A DNA stretch of 64,000 nt from Cupriavidus campinensis (GCF_905397395.1 NZ_CAJPVH010000012.1:1-64000), one strand, 5' to 3'; positions 52,353 to 61,845 are shown, counted from the first letter of the stretch. Numbers and translations are program-made. The notes: generated from the sequence alone by a model not told the origin.

Positions 52353-52996
52353 AGCAGGCCGTGTTCGTAGGCGTAGCGGATAAGGTCGGTATTCTTGTTG
52401 ACCCCGAGCTTGTCCATGGCCGTGGACTTTTGCGACGAGACGGTGCTGATCGACCGCCCGACCCGGGCGGCGATCTCCTGCAGCTGCAAGCCCTGAACAT
52501 AGAGGCGGACCACTTCCATCTCGCGCGGGGTGAGGTCATGGACCGGCTTTTTCATGGCGCCGGAGGCATTCAGCAGCGTGCGGATGGTCGAGGAGTAGAA
52601 GCATTCGGTCGTGGTGGCCACGTGCACGCAGGCCTGAACCACTTCATCCAGTTCGTCCTGCTTGCTGACGAACCCGCGCACGCCCAGATTCATGGCGCGG
52701 GCGACGATGCCCGGGTTCATCTGGCCGCTGATTACCACAACGTGGGCCTTGGGGTGGTGCTCGATCAGCTGCTTCAGCAGGTTGAAGCCGTCAACGCCGT
52801 GATCCCCCTGCCCCATGGCGAAGTCCGTCACGATAATGTCGACCTCGGTATGGGCCAGCGCGTCGATCAACGCGCTGCCATTGGCGCATGCGCAGACCAC
52901 TTCGAACCCCGGCGTCAGGTCCAGGCAGTCATGCAGTGCTTTGAGGATGAGGGGGTGGTCGTCTGCGACCGCAATTCGATTGGCCATCAATGTCAT
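52349..52996 (-). CDS. NarL/FixJ-family response regulator
   Basis: 215 residues from ATG 52996 with GGAG upstream (52987 is another ATG). Receiver: IAVADDHPLILKALHDCL, acceptor Asp58 in IIVTDFAMGQ, VVISGQ, FVSKQDE; then LuxR-type DNA-binding domain DLTPREMEVVRLYVQGLQLQEIAARVGRSISTVSSQKSTAMDKLGVNKNTDLIRYAYEHGLL. No partner kinase lies next to it. Five phased repeats (53034-53083) sit about 40-90 bases upstream and may control it. Its promoter region is shared with nothing divergent; the unknown gene upstream runs in the same direction. Confidence 0.92.
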   Translation of the reverse strand: MTLMANRIAVADDHPLILKALHDCLDLTPGFEVVCACANGSALIDALAHTEVDIIVTDFAMGQGDHGVDGFNLLKQLIEHHPKAHVVVISGQMNPGIVARAMNLGVRGFVSKQDELDEVVQACVHVATTTECFYSSTIRTLLNASGAMKKPVHDLTPREMEVVRLYVQGLQLQEIAARVGRSISTVSSQKSTAMDKLGVNKNTDLIRYAYEHGLL

Positions 52997-53033
52997 AACG
53001 TAGTCTCCGAACAGGTCGATGCTGCTATGGGTG

Positions 53034-53083
53034 GTCAAGCGGGTAAAACGGGGGTCAAACGGAGTCAAACGGGGTCAAACGGG
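53034..53083. repeat. Five GTCAAACGGG-type direct repeats at helical spacing
   Basis: Imperfect copies begin at 53034 (GTCAAGCGGG), 53043 (GTAAAACGGG), 53054 (GTCAAACGGA), 53064 and 53074 (GTCAAACGGG). Spacing is 9, 11, 10 and 10 bases, about one turn of DNA. On the transcribed strand of the response regulator they read CCCGTTTGAC. Such phasing suggests cooperative binding by a regulator upstream of the NarL-type gene. Confidence 0.75.
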
Positions 53084-53163
53084 TGGTCGAGGAGAGGCCA
53101 ACACGGGGCCAGAGACCTCGCCCGGCAGGCACGTGGCGGCTGCGGGGCGAGCGGGGCAGGGCT

Positions 53164-54105
53164 CTATCGGAAGCGGTTGGCGCGCAGGCTGGCCTGCTGG
53201 GCCGCGATGGCCGCGCACAATGCCTGATATTCGGGCAGGAGGCGAGCGGTCTGCATGACGAACTGGTCGCAGCGCTGCGATGGCACCGGGGAGGCGGGGG
53301 TGGGCATGCTCACGGCCGGATGTGCCATTGCCGGATGGATGGCCAGCCAGCGCGGGATGGCGGCATAGCCGCGCAGGCGCAACAGCATCAACAGTTCGAC
53401 TGGCACGGCCTGTTCCACCGGCTGGTCGAAGTCCGCGAGCGCGGTGGGCGAGTGGCCGTGGCTTTGGGCGAGATGGCGGTCGGCCAGTTGGAGCGCCAGT
53501 TCCACGAAGGCGGTTTCGTTGTCGCGCCACTGCGAGGTCATGGCCGCAAGCGGTGCTTCCGTGGCGCGGAACGTGGCCTCCGGTACCTTGATATCGAGGG
53601 CCTGGCCGGCAACCCCGACGATCATGCCGGCCGCGCCGCTCAGCGTCGGCTGGTAGAGGTTGTCGAGCTCGGAGTGCTGGCCGAACCATTCCCGCAGCGC
53701 GAACGTCCCGAGATCGCGCCAGTCGAGCGCGAGCAGCATTGCAACCTGGAGCGCCAGGTCCGACAGGTCCGTCTTGTTATAGTGGGTGCCATACCAGTGC
53801 CTGCGATGCACGACCATGGCGTGCGATCCGGCCAGGCTCTCGAGCACCCCGGAGCGCAGGTTGCCCACATTTGGCGCGGGTGCGCCGCGCGCGGTGGCGT
53901 TGATGGCCTGCCACTGCCGTACGCGGCCCAGCCGATACATCGCCCGCGCCGCGCGCGGCAGCGATACCGAGGCCGGTGCCTCGAAGAACTCGGCCATCGT
54001 CTTGCAGTACCGATTCCTGAGCAGGGCAACCTCCATTTCGGCAGGATTGTTGCCCGGCTGGCCCGGATGGTCTGTCTCAATCTCCAGCGGAAAATTTTTG
54101 TGCAT
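53164..54105 (-). CDS. Unrecognised 313-residue protein
   Basis: ATG 54105; cytoplasmic, no signal peptide or membrane helix. I do not recognise a family. The N-terminal half is helical with WYGTHYNKTDLSDLALQVAMLLALDWRDLGTFALREWFGQHSELDNLYQPTLSG; the middle has GMIVGVAGQALDIKVPEATFRATEAPLAAMTSQWRDNETAFVELALQLADRHLAQSHG; the end is alanine-rich. Regular spacing of Trp and Asp/His suggests an alpha-helical repeat or an enzyme. It lies between the autotransporter (141 bases upstream) and the response regulator on the same strand, so a link to either is possible. Codon use matches the backbone. Confidence 0.75.
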   Translation of the reverse strand: MHKNFPLEIETDHPGQPGNNPAEMEVALLRNRYCKTMAEFFEAPASVSLPRAARAMYRLGRVRQWQAINATARGAPAPNVGNLRSGVLESLAGSHAMVVHRRHWYGTHYNKTDLSDLALQVAMLLALDWRDLGTFALREWFGQHSELDNLYQPTLSGAAGMIVGVAGQALDIKVPEATFRATEAPLAAMTSQWRDNETAFVELALQLADRHLAQSHGHSPTALADFDQPVEQAVPVELLMLLRLRGYAAIPRWLAIHPAMAHPAVSMPTPASPVPSQRCDQFVMQTARLLPEYQALCAAIAAQQASLRANRFR

Positions 54106-54245
54106 ATGCGATAGATGTGAAAGTCATGGCCTACGTTAGCCGCTTAGCCGTGATGTCACCATCGCTGTTTCCTGAAAAAGCAAGCTGCGCAGCCGGGGCT
54201 GCGGTCATCGCTTCCACCGGATTGGATGAATTGCGAGTCGAGGGA

Positions 54246-57200
54246 CTACCAGTGATGCGAGATGCTCACCGCGCCGCCATGCGTGCTGCCGTGGGTGCCG
54301 AGTTCGCCGTCGTAGCGAATGGACAATCGGCTACGTGGCGTGGGGCTCACGCTCATGCCCAGACGGAGTTGGGCGGCATTGCGGTTCTGGCCGCTGCCAT
54401 GCACCGTGAAGTCGGTGGCCGGGGCGCCGGCGTAACGCGCGGTGATGGACTGCGTGTTCGTGCCGAAGGTGTGCACCCAGGCCGCCGCCGCGTGGATGCG
54501 CCAGGCGCCTGCCGGTCCGTCGAACAGGTGGCGCCATTCGGTGCCGAGCAGCGAGCGGACCGAATTCGTCGAGCGCGAGGGCAGCACGAGGTTGACGCTG
54601 TCCGCCCCGGTTTCCGTCGTGCCGGATAACTTCACCGCCTGCCCTTCCACGCCGGCAAACGGCGACAGCACGCCGGGCAGGGCCAGCGGCAGGTCCACGC
54701 CGGTGCGCAGGGCGGCGAAGAACTGGTTGCCGTGCGTGCTGCCGGTGGCCGTGCGGGGCACCTCGGTAAACGTGATGTCGCGGCGCATGTCGTCGATATT
54801 GCGCGCATAGCCCAGCGCCTTGCGGAACCAGAAGCGGCCCGCCGTGTAGCGGCCATAAAGCACGGCCTGATAGCTGTCGAACTGGCCGTGCACCGGCAGG
54901 CTGTGGGTGAAAGTATTGCCGTGGAGGTAGCCGAATGCCATCCCGCCGACGAAGGCTGGCGTCCATTGATAGTCGACCCCGGCCATCACGCCCGCGAGGT
55001 TGATGTCCTGCGACAGCCACGTGTCATAGCCGCCGATGCGGCCGGTGTTGCCCAGCACGGTGGCCCATGCGCAGAAGCGCGCCGCCGGCGCCGCAGGGGT
55101 GCAGGTCTCGTCCGCGAGCCGGGTGTCGATGGCGTTCATCCCCGCCCGCGCCGCCGCGTAGTGGGCGTTCGGCAGCGCGGCGTAGGCTTCCGCGCTCAAC
55201 TGGTCGATCGCCGCGTAGGCCGCTGCGCCTTCCACGTTGAACAGGTCGACGGCCACTGCCAAGAAATCCCGGCTCGGCGCGTTGTTGGTGCCTGCGGCGA
55301 AGGCGTCGCGGTCCAGGGCAGTTTCCACGGCGATCTCGTTCGGTGTACCGCCGGCCAGCGCGAAACCGCGCTTGACCACGAGATAGGCGTTGTTGGCATC
55401 GTAGGCCAGGGACGGCGTGGCGAACGGATTGAGCGTGGTCACGCCCGCGAACGTGCCGGTCAGCCCGCCCGAGGCCGTCAGGATGCGATACGTATCGGCA
55501 GGACGCAGCGACAGCGCGCGCAGGCGGGCCTGCACCGTGCCGCCGGCCAGCGCGGCGGGGCCGGTGACATCTATCAGGTCATTGCTGGTGGGCGAGATAT
55601 CGACCTGATACACGGCGCTGGCCGCGTGGCTGTAGCTGCCCGCGATGGACAGCGTGCCGACCGACAACGGCGCCCGCGGCGTGGTCGGCAAGACGGCGTT
55701 CCCGGGTGCGACGATGCCCTGCACGCTGACAGCGCCCTGCACCGTGCCCGTACCGGCCAGCGCCGCGCCGGGCGACACCGCCACCGCCGGGCTGGCGAGC
55801 GTGCCGTTCACGCGCAGGGTGCCGGTCTCGACGGTGGCCGATGTCCCGATCTCCGAGGTGCCGTCGAGCGACCAGTCCGCACCACGCATCGAAAGCGCAG
55901 GGAAGCCATAGGCGCGGCCGGGCAGGCTGCCGCTGCCCTGCAGGATCAGGGCGTTGCCGGCGCCGTTGCCACCGTCGAGGTCGCCCGATATGGCGCTGCC
56001 GGTATCCAGCGTCAGCGTGCTGTTCGCCCCGGTGAACTGCACGGCGACACCGCTGCCGGTCAGCGTGCCCGCGTTGACGATGGCGACGTTGGCGCCCGCG
56101 ACGATTGCCGGCCCCTGGCTGCCGGCAATCGTCGCCCCCGGCTGGTTGACCACGCTGGCCGGACCGTCCGCGCCATCGATGCGGATGGCGGGGATGTTCG
56201 CGCCGCTGGCCGCGATCGTGCCGGCATTGACGATCTGGCTCCCGCCGTTGAGCGAGATGGCGCTGGTTGTCGGCGACTGGACGACGCCCCCTGGCGCGAC
56301 TTCTATATAGAGGCCGGTCACGCCGGGCTGGGCGGTCAGGCTGCCGGCGAGTTGCCCGGCGACGACGACACCGCCGCCGCCGATCTGCCACGCCTGTTCG
56401 TCCGCGTTCGCACCCGTCAGCGTCCAGACGCTGGTGCCCTGTTTCTGGAGGATGCCGAAGTTCCGGTACTGCGCGGTGGGGCCGAGCGTGGAGACGTCGA
56501 AGCTGCCGGCGTCGGCGCCGCCCAGCACCAGCGTGTTGCCGGCGCTGGCCGCCGCGCCGCCGTCCACGATGCCGGTAATCCGCGAGGTGCCGGTGATCTC
56601 TATCCGGTCATCCGCCGGGCCGAACGAGATCGCCACGCCGCTGCGCCCGTCGATCGTGCCGCTGTTGACGATGGAGGCCGGTGCGCTGGGGCCGGTGTCC
56701 AGGTCGATGGCCGCGCCCTCGTCCGACGCGATCAGGCCGGCGTTGTCGAGGGTGAGGGCGGGCGTGGCCAGGATGCCGTGCGCATGCCCCACGATGCGGC
56801 CCGTCGCCAGATTGACCACGGTGCCGCTCTCGGCGAAATGGATGGCGGCCTGCGTGCTGGAGTAGTCGAATACGTCGCCGGCGATGTCGCCGGCATTGAT
56901 CACCATGCTGCCCGACTGCCCGAGGTAGATGCCGTCGAGCTTGCCGGCGATCACCGCGCCGGCCTGATTCACCACGGTGCCGCCGGCGAACATCGCCACC
57001 GCGGTGGTACTGGGGCTCGCCAGCACGCCGAAGTTGGTCAGCGTGCCCAAGGGGAGGTGCACCGCGTTGTAGCCGCCGTAGACGGTGCCGTTGTTGGTCA
57101 ACGACCACCCGGAACTGCCAGAGGCGTCGATGGCGACGGCGCCGTTCCCGCGCGTGTCGATGATCGCCCCGGGCACCACGACAAACGGATTGTCGGCGCG

Positions 57201-57311
57201 GCTCAGCTTGTAGCCCACCTCCGAACTCGTCAGGTCAGTCGCCTGAAGGGGCCGGAAGGCGGTGGCAAACAACAGAAGCACAGCGATGCGAACTCGGGAC
57301 GGAACGGGCAT
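54246..57311 (-). CDS. Autotransporter with beta-helix passenger
   Basis: 1021 residues from ATG 57311 (TTG 57317 also open). Short signal (VRIAVLLLFATAFRPLQA), then about 700 residues of passenger made of NAG/NSGTI-type units such as IVNSGTIDGRSG, VVNQPGATIAGSQG and AIVNAGTLTGSG, typical of right-handed beta-helices. A linker with VAPGNAVLPTTP and LSIAGSYSHAASAVYQVDIS precedes the autotransporter barrel (from about residue 745, CAWATVLGNTGRIGGYDTWLSQDINLAGVMAGVDYQ), ending in ISHHW with a terminal aromatic Trp. Secreted to the cell surface, likely an adhesin or surface coat. A large antisense open frame is only a shadow. Confidence 0.92.
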   Translation of the reverse strand: MPVPSRVRIAVLLLFATAFRPLQATDLTSSEVGYKLSRADNPFVVVPGAIIDTRGNGAVAIDASGSSGWSLTNNGTVYGGYNAVHLPLGTLTNFGVLASPSTTAVAMFAGGTVVNQAGAVIAGKLDGIYLGQSGSMVINAGDIAGDVFDYSSTQAAIHFAESGTVVNLATGRIVGHAHGILATPALTLDNAGLIASDEGAAIDLDTGPSAPASIVNSGTIDGRSGVAISFGPADDRIEITGTSRITGIVDGGAAASAGNTLVLGGADAGSFDVSTLGPTAQYRNFGILQKQGTSVWTLTGANADEQAWQIGGGGVVVAGQLAGSLTAQPGVTGLYIEVAPGGVVQSPTTSAISLNGGSQIVNAGTIAASGANIPAIRIDGADGPASVVNQPGATIAGSQGPAIVAGANVAIVNAGTLTGSGVAVQFTGANSTLTLDTGSAISGDLDGGNGAGNALILQGSGSLPGRAYGFPALSMRGADWSLDGTSEIGTSATVETGTLRVNGTLASPAVAVSPGAALAGTGTVQGAVSVQGIVAPGNAVLPTTPRAPLSVGTLSIAGSYSHAASAVYQVDISPTSNDLIDVTGPAALAGGTVQARLRALSLRPADTYRILTASGGLTGTFAGVTTLNPFATPSLAYDANNAYLVVKRGFALAGGTPNEIAVETALDRDAFAAGTNNAPSRDFLAVAVDLFNVEGAAAYAAIDQLSAEAYAALPNAHYAAARAGMNAIDTRLADETCTPAAPAARFCAWATVLGNTGRIGGYDTWLSQDINLAGVMAGVDYQWTPAFVGGMAFGYLHGNTFTHSLPVHGQFDSYQAVLYGRYTAGRFWFRKALGYARNIDDMRRDITFTEVPRTATGSTHGNQFFAALRTGVDLPLALPGVLSPFAGVEGQAVKLSGTTETGADSVNLVLPSRSTNSVRSLLGTEWRHLFDGPAGAWRIHAAAAWVHTFGTNTQSITARYAGAPATDFTVHGSGQNRNAAQLRLGMSVSPTPRSRLSIRYDGELGTHGSTHGGAVSISHHW

Positions 57312-57338
57312 CGGCAATTTCCCACGGATCGGAAACTG

Positions 57339-57376
57339 AATCCAATATGTTTGATAATGGGCGATATTGGATTATC
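57339..57376. promoter_or_regulatory. Nested inverted repeats in the autotransporter leader
   Basis: Dyad A has perfect 10-base arms AATCCAATAT (57339-57348) and ATATTGGATT (57364-57373). Dyad B has perfect 7-base arms TGATAAT (57352-57358) and ATTATCA (57371-57377 side). The right arms overlap, so the two hairpins exclude each other. They lie 28-66 bases upstream of the autotransporter ATG. Part of the AT-rich gene-free stretch 57312-57735. Confidence 0.65.
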
Positions 57377-57455
57377 AGAAGATTATTGGGTGGAATTGAA
57401 AGGCAGTGTATGTGATGCGAAGGGGTTGAGAAAGTGGATTAGTGATAGTGCGGGG

Positions 57456-57491
57456 TATTTATTTTCCTGCATTGTCTGATATTTATTTTCC
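57456..57491. repeat. Direct repeats TATTTATTTTCC, 24 bases apart
   Basis: Two identical 12-base copies at 57456-57467 and 57480-57491, in the divergent region between the autotransporter and the 57736 gene. Spacing is close to two helical turns minus a base or two, suggesting paired binding sites. Confidence 0.6.
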
Positions 57492-57735
57492 GCCTCGATA
57501 TAACGCAATGTTGCGATTGTCATTTATTATCCATGTAGCGGTCCCTCATGCAAAAAATACAGAACTGGCGGGGGTGACAGCGAAAGGGGATGCTCACTCG
57601 CCAGCGCAATGCCGGATTTTCCCGTGGGGCTCCCGACATATATGTAACAGCGCTGGAAATCTGGGCGGCTCGCCCTAGGGTATTAGGATGGGCACTGCCC
57701 TTCTCATTTTGCATCTTAGCGATAGGGGATTACGA

Positions 57736-57987
57736 ATGGCCATCCAGTCACTCGCATCTCATAGCACGGCGCAATTACGACGGATGATTGGCCACTTGCA
57801 GACGGAACTGGACGCCCTGGAGCGTCTGTCTTCACTGGATCCCGAGGTGCAGGCGCGCCTCGGCTACGCCTGCACGCGCCTGCGGGAGGGGCTTGAAGCG
57901 GTGGAGGACGCACAGCGCTCCCTGCGATCGCTGCAGGAAGTGCGGCCTTCGGCACTGCGCGATACCCGTCCCTCGCGCAAGGCGTGA
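57736..57987 (+). CDS. Hypothetical 83-residue coiled-coil protein
   Basis: ATG 57736 with AGGGGA ten bases upstream. MAIQSLASHSTAQLRRMIGHLQTELDALERLSSLDPEVQARLGYACTRLREGLEAVEDAQRSLRSLQEV shows heptad spacing of Leu/Ala, then a basic tail. Soluble, probably helical and dimeric. No family recognised. Convergent with the aldehyde oxidase operon and 24 bases from its end; divergent from the autotransporter. Confidence 0.6.
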   Translation: MAIQSLASHSTAQLRRMIGHLQTELDALERLSSLDPEVQARLGYACTRLREGLEAVEDAQRSLRSLQEVRPSALRDTRPSRKA

Positions 57988-58011
57988 CGGACGGGTATTG
58001 GGCGCGGTTGG

Positions 58012-60225
58012 TCAGACCATCGTCGGCATGCCCGCCAGGAGCTTGTCCAGCGTGATCGGGTAGTCACGCACCCGCACGCCGGTGGCGTGGTAAATGGCAT
58101 TGGCCACCGCCGCGCCCACGCCGCAGATGCCGAGTTCTCCCACGCCCTTCGCTTTCATGGGCGAGGAGATGGGGTCCACCTCGTCCAGGAAAATCACCTC
58201 CTGGTGCGGAATATCGGCGTGCACGGGCACCTCGTAGCCGGCGAGGTCGTGATTGACGAAAAAGCCCACGCGTTTGTCGATGGCGAGTTCCTCCATCAAG
58301 GCGGCGCCCACGCCCATCGTCATGGCGCCGATCACCTGGCTGCGCGCCGATTTCGGATTCAGGATCCGGCCCGCCGCACAGACGGCCAGCATGCGGCGCA
58401 CGCGGATTTCGGCAGTGGCCATGTCCACGCCCACCTCGACGAAATGCGCGCCGAAGGTGGACTGCTGGTATTGCTTGTCGAGATCGCCGAACTCCACGGT
58501 GTCCTCGGCGGTCACGCCTTCGCCCGCCGCCTGCGCCAGCGGCACGCTGCGGCCTCCGGCGCGGATCTGGCCGCCCTCGAACACCGCGTCCGTGGCGTTC
58601 ACGCTCAGGCCGGCACGCTGGGCCAGCAGCTGGCGCAGCTTCACGCAGGCGGCATAGACGCCTGAGGTGGCGCTGTTGGCGCCCCACTGGCCGCCGGACC
58701 CCGCCGACACCGGGAACGATGAATCGCCCAGCCGCACCACCACCTGCTCGATCGGCACGCCCAGCATCTCGGCGGCCGTCTGGGCGATGACCGTATAGCT
58801 GCCCGTGCCGATGTCGGTCATATCGGTCTCCACGATGACCCGGCCGCCCTTGTCCACCCCCACGCGCGCGCCGGACTTCATGACCAGGTTGTTCCGGAAC
58901 GCCGACGCCACGCCCATGCCGACCAGCCATTGCCCCGCCTTCGTCGCGCCGGGCTTGGGGTTGCGCGCCTGCCAGCCGAAGCGCTCGGCGCCCAGCCGCA
59001 GGCATTGCACGAACTGCCGCTGCGAGAATGGCCGCGCGGGCTTTTCCGGGTCCACCTGCGTGTCGTTGAGGATGCGGAACTGCACGGGGTCGATGCCGGC
59101 CTTCTCGGCGATCTCGTCGATGGCGATCTCCAGCGCCATCATGCCCGGCGCCTCGCCCGGCGCGCGCATGGCGTTGCCTTCGGGCAGGTCCAGCGTGGCC
59201 AGCCGCAGCGCGGTCATCCGGTTGGCGCCGGCGTAGAGCAGGCGCGTCTGCTGCACGGCGGTCTCGGGTCCGCCGCCGGGCAGGTCGCCCGACCAGCTTT
59301 CATGGGCGATGGCCGTGATCTTGCCGTCCCGCGTGGTGCCGATGCGGATGCGCTGGATCGTCGCCGGCCGGTGCGTGGTGTTGTTGAACATCAGGGGCCG
59401 CGTCAGCGCCACCTTCACGGGGCGCCCGGCCGCGCGCGCGCCCAGCGCCGCGAGCAGCGCCTCGGCCCGCACGAACAGCTTGCCGCCGAAGCCGCCGCCG
59501 ATATAGGGCGAGATCACGCGCACGTTTTCCTTGGGGATGCCGAGCGTGGCCGCCAGGTCCTCGCGGCCCCAGGCGATCATCTGGTTGGCCGTCCACAGCG
59601 TGAGCCTGTCGCCGTTCCAGGCGGCGATGGAGGCGTGCGGCTCCATCATCGCGTGCGACTGATCGGGCGTGGTGTAGGTGGCGTCCAACTGCACCGGCGC
59701 CGCCGCGAAGCTGCCGGCGAAGTCGCCCACGGCCGTTTCCGGCTTGCCCGAAAAGTCATCGCCCTTCGGCGCGACGGCCGCATCGCGCGCGGCGGCCAGG
59801 TCGAACGCGCCTTTCCCGGCGGTGTAGCGCACGCGGATCATCTGCGCCGCCGCGCGGGCCTGCTCGAAGGTTTCCGCTACCACTAGTGCCACGGCCTGAT
59901 GGTAGTGCTGGATCTCCGGGCCGCCGAGCAGCGCGGCGGTATTGCGCTGGCCCTTGCCGAGCTTGCCGGCGTTCGCGGCGGTGACGATGGCCAGCACGCC
60001 GGGCGCGCGGCGCGCGGCGGTGGTGTCCATCGACATGATGCGGCCTTTGCCAATGCCGGCGCCCACCACATAGCCGTACGCCTGGTTGCGCGCCACGTCG
60101 TGCCGCTCGTAGGCATAGGGCGCGGTGCCGGTGGCCTTGTGGGGGCCGTCGATGCGGTCCGTGGGTTTGCCAACCACGCGGAGCTGGTCGATCGGGTTGG
60201 TGGTGGCGGGGGTATCGAATTTCAT
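58012..60225 (-). CDS. paoC: Molybdenum-cofactor subunit of aldehyde oxidoreductase (PaoC-like)
   Basis: 737 residues of the xanthine oxidase family large subunit. Visible: ATYTTPDQSHAMMEPHASIAAWNGD, ISPYIGGGFGGKLFVRAEA, MRAPGEAPGM, GSGGQWGANSATSGVYAACV, and the catalytic glutamate in KAKGVGELGICG. Starts DRIDGPHKATGTAPYAYERH as in PaoC/YagR. Together with the two smaller subunits upstream it oxidises aldehydes to acids, in the periplasm by analogy to E. coli PaoABC. Last gene of the leftward operon, 16 bases after paoB. No paoD-type chaperone gene follows here. Confidence 0.93.
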   Translation of the reverse strand: MKFDTPATTNPIDQLRVVGKPTDRIDGPHKATGTAPYAYERHDVARNQAYGYVVGAGIGKGRIMSMDTTAARRAPGVLAIVTAANAGKLGKGQRNTAALLGGPEIQHYHQAVALVVAETFEQARAAAQMIRVRYTAGKGAFDLAAARDAAVAPKGDDFSGKPETAVGDFAGSFAAAPVQLDATYTTPDQSHAMMEPHASIAAWNGDRLTLWTANQMIAWGREDLAATLGIPKENVRVISPYIGGGFGGKLFVRAEALLAALGARAAGRPVKVALTRPLMFNNTTHRPATIQRIRIGTTRDGKITAIAHESWSGDLPGGGPETAVQQTRLLYAGANRMTALRLATLDLPEGNAMRAPGEAPGMMALEIAIDEIAEKAGIDPVQFRILNDTQVDPEKPARPFSQRQFVQCLRLGAERFGWQARNPKPGATKAGQWLVGMGVASAFRNNLVMKSGARVGVDKGGRVIVETDMTDIGTGSYTVIAQTAAEMLGVPIEQVVVRLGDSSFPVSAGSGGQWGANSATSGVYAACVKLRQLLAQRAGLSVNATDAVFEGGQIRAGGRSVPLAQAAGEGVTAEDTVEFGDLDKQYQQSTFGAHFVEVGVDMATAEIRVRRMLAVCAAGRILNPKSARSQVIGAMTMGVGAALMEELAIDKRVGFFVNHDLAGYEVPVHADIPHQEVIFLDEVDPISSPMKAKGVGELGICGVGAAVANAIYHATGVRVRDYPITLDKLLAGMPTMV

Positions 60226-60241
60226 CGTCCGTCTCCTCCGG

Positions 60242-61192
60242 TCAGGTGCGGGCCTGCGCCAGCACGGCGGCGAGGGTGCGCTGGAACAGCGGCACCTTGA
60301 AGGCGTTGTCGTGGGTTGGCCGGGCGTCCGCGAACAGGCGCTGGGTCACGGCCTGGGCGCCGCGCGGCAACTCGGTCTCGGCGGCTTCCAGGCGCCACGG
60401 CCGGTGCGCCACACCGCCCACGGCCACGCGGCCGGTGCCGTCGCGCTGCACGATGGCGGCCACGGACACCAGCGCGAATGCGTACGAGGCCCGGTCGCGC
60501 ACCTTCCGGTACAGCTGCGCGCCGCCTACCGGCGGAGGCAGCGTCACGGCGGTAATCAGCTCGCCCGGCTCCAGCGCGGTTTCGATATGCGGCGTGTTGC
60601 CCGGCAGCTTGTGGAAATCGATGATGGGAATGACACGCGTGGCGCCCTTCGGGTTGACGGTCTCCACCGTGGCGTCGAGCACGCGCATGGCCACCGCCAT
60701 GTCGCTCGGATGCGTGGCGATGCACGCGTTGCTGGCGCCGATGACCGCATGCTGCCGCGTCACGCCGCCGATGGCCGCGCAGCCGCTGCCCGGCGCGCGC
60801 TTGTTGCAGGGCTGGTCCGTATCGTAGAAATACGGGCAGCGTGTGCGTTGCAGCAGGTTGCCCGCCGTGGTGGCGCGGTTGCGCAACTGCCCGGAGGCGC
60901 CGGCCAGCAGCGCGCGCGCCAGTACGCCGTAGTCGCGCCGCACGCGCGGGTCGGCGGCGAGGTCGGTGTTGCGGACCAGCGCGCCGATGCGCAGCCCGCC
61001 CTGAGAGGTGGCCTCGATCTTGTCCAGCGCCAGGCCGTTCACGTCGATCAGGTGCAGCGGGGTCTCGATACCGAGCTTCATCAGGTCGAGCAGATTGGTG
61101 CCGCCGGCAATGAAGCGGCTGCCCGGGATGCGCGTGGCGGACGCGGCGGCCTGCGCCGGCGACTGGGCGCGTTCGTAGGTAAAGGGGATCAT
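60242..61192 (-). CDS. paoB: FAD-binding subunit of aldehyde oxidoreductase (PaoB-like)
   Basis: 316 residues. [52 protein letters not shown] is the FAD-domain start; [31 protein letters not shown] carries cysteines that bind an extra [4Fe-4S] cluster in E. coli PaoB, a feature not found in ordinary xanthine dehydrogenase. Passes electrons from the 2Fe-2S subunit. Overlaps paoA by four bases (ATGA at 61189-61192). Confidence 0.93.
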   Translation of the reverse strand: MIPFTYERAQSPAQAAASATRIPGSRFIAGGTNLLDLMKLGIETPLHLIDVNGLALDKIEATSQGGLRIGALVRNTDLAADPRVRRDYGVLARALLAGASGQLRNRATTAGNLLQRTRCPYFYDTDQPCNKRAPGSGCAAIGGVTRQHAVIGASNACIATHPSDMAVAMRVLDATVETVNPKGATRVIPIIDFHKLPGNTPHIETALEPGELITAVTLPPPVGGAQLYRKVRDRASYAFALVSVAAIVQRDGTGRVAVGGVAHRPWRLEAAETELPRGAQAVTQRLFADARPTHDNAFKVPLFQRTLAAVLAQART

Positions 61193-61845
61193 GCTTTCCT
61201 CCCGGCGACGTCGCCGATGGCGTCGAGGATGTTGGCGTAGGCGCCGCAGCGGCAGATGTTGCCGCTCATCCGCTCGCGGATCTCCTCGGCGCTCAGGGCC
61301 GGGCGCGCGTTCAGGTCGGCGCTGACGTGGCTCGGTATGCCGGCCTGGATCTCGTCGAGCACGGCCACGGCGGAGCAGATCTGGCCGGGCGTGCAGTAGC
61401 CGCACTGGTAGCCGTCATGCTTCACGAAGGCCACCTGCATCGGATGCATGCGCTCGGGCGTGCCCAGGCCCTCGATCGTCGTGATTTTGGCCTCGTGGTG
61501 CATCACCGCCAGCGTCAGGCACGAGTTCAGCCGGCGCCCATCGACAATGACCGTGCAGGCGCCGCACTGGCCGTGGTCGCAGCCTTTCTTGGTGCCGGTC
61601 AGGTGCAGGTGCTCGCGCAGGGCGTCCAGCAGCGTGGTGCGGGTATCGAGGTCAAGGTCGCGCCGCTGGCCGTTGACGATCAGCGACACCTTGTGCGAGA
61701 TGGGCGGGCGCGTGGTGGCGGGGGAGGGCGCGCCGGCGGGCCGGCCGGTGGCGGCGCCCGGCACGGCGGCGGCGGTCACCGAGACCGCGCTCGCCTTGAG
61801 CAACTCGCGCCGCGATAGCTTGAGAGGGTCGCGGAAGTCTTCCAT
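61189..61845 (-). CDS. paoA: 2Fe-2S subunit of aldehyde oxidoreductase (PaoA-like)
   Basis: 218 residues from ATG 61845. A twin-arginine signal ([23 protein letters not shown]) indicates export of the folded complex. Two cluster sites: [27 protein letters not shown] and [19 protein letters not shown]...[12 protein letters not shown]. First gene of the leftward operon. The divergent 62116 gene shares the promoter region. Confidence 0.93.
   Translation of the reverse strand: MEDFRDPLKLSRRELLKASAVSVTAAAVPGAATGRPAGAPSPATTRPPISHKVSLIVNGQRRDLDLDTRTTLLDALREHLHLTGTKKGCDHGQCGACTVIVDGRRLNSCLTLAVMHHEAKITTIEGLGTPERMHPMQVAFVKHDGYQCGYCTPGQICSAVAVLDEIQAGIPSHVSADLNARPALSAEEIRERMSGNICRCGAYANILDAIGDVAGRKA

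Noticed and set aside
53034..53083. CRISPR array or replication iterons
   Set aside because: The units are only 10 bases with no spacers; no cas genes, rep gene or DnaA boxes are nearby.
54732..57479. 915-codon open frame on the plus strand
   Set aside because: It is antisense to the autotransporter, rich in Arg/Gly/His without family motifs; the minus-strand product has a signal peptide, beta-helix repeats and a barrel.
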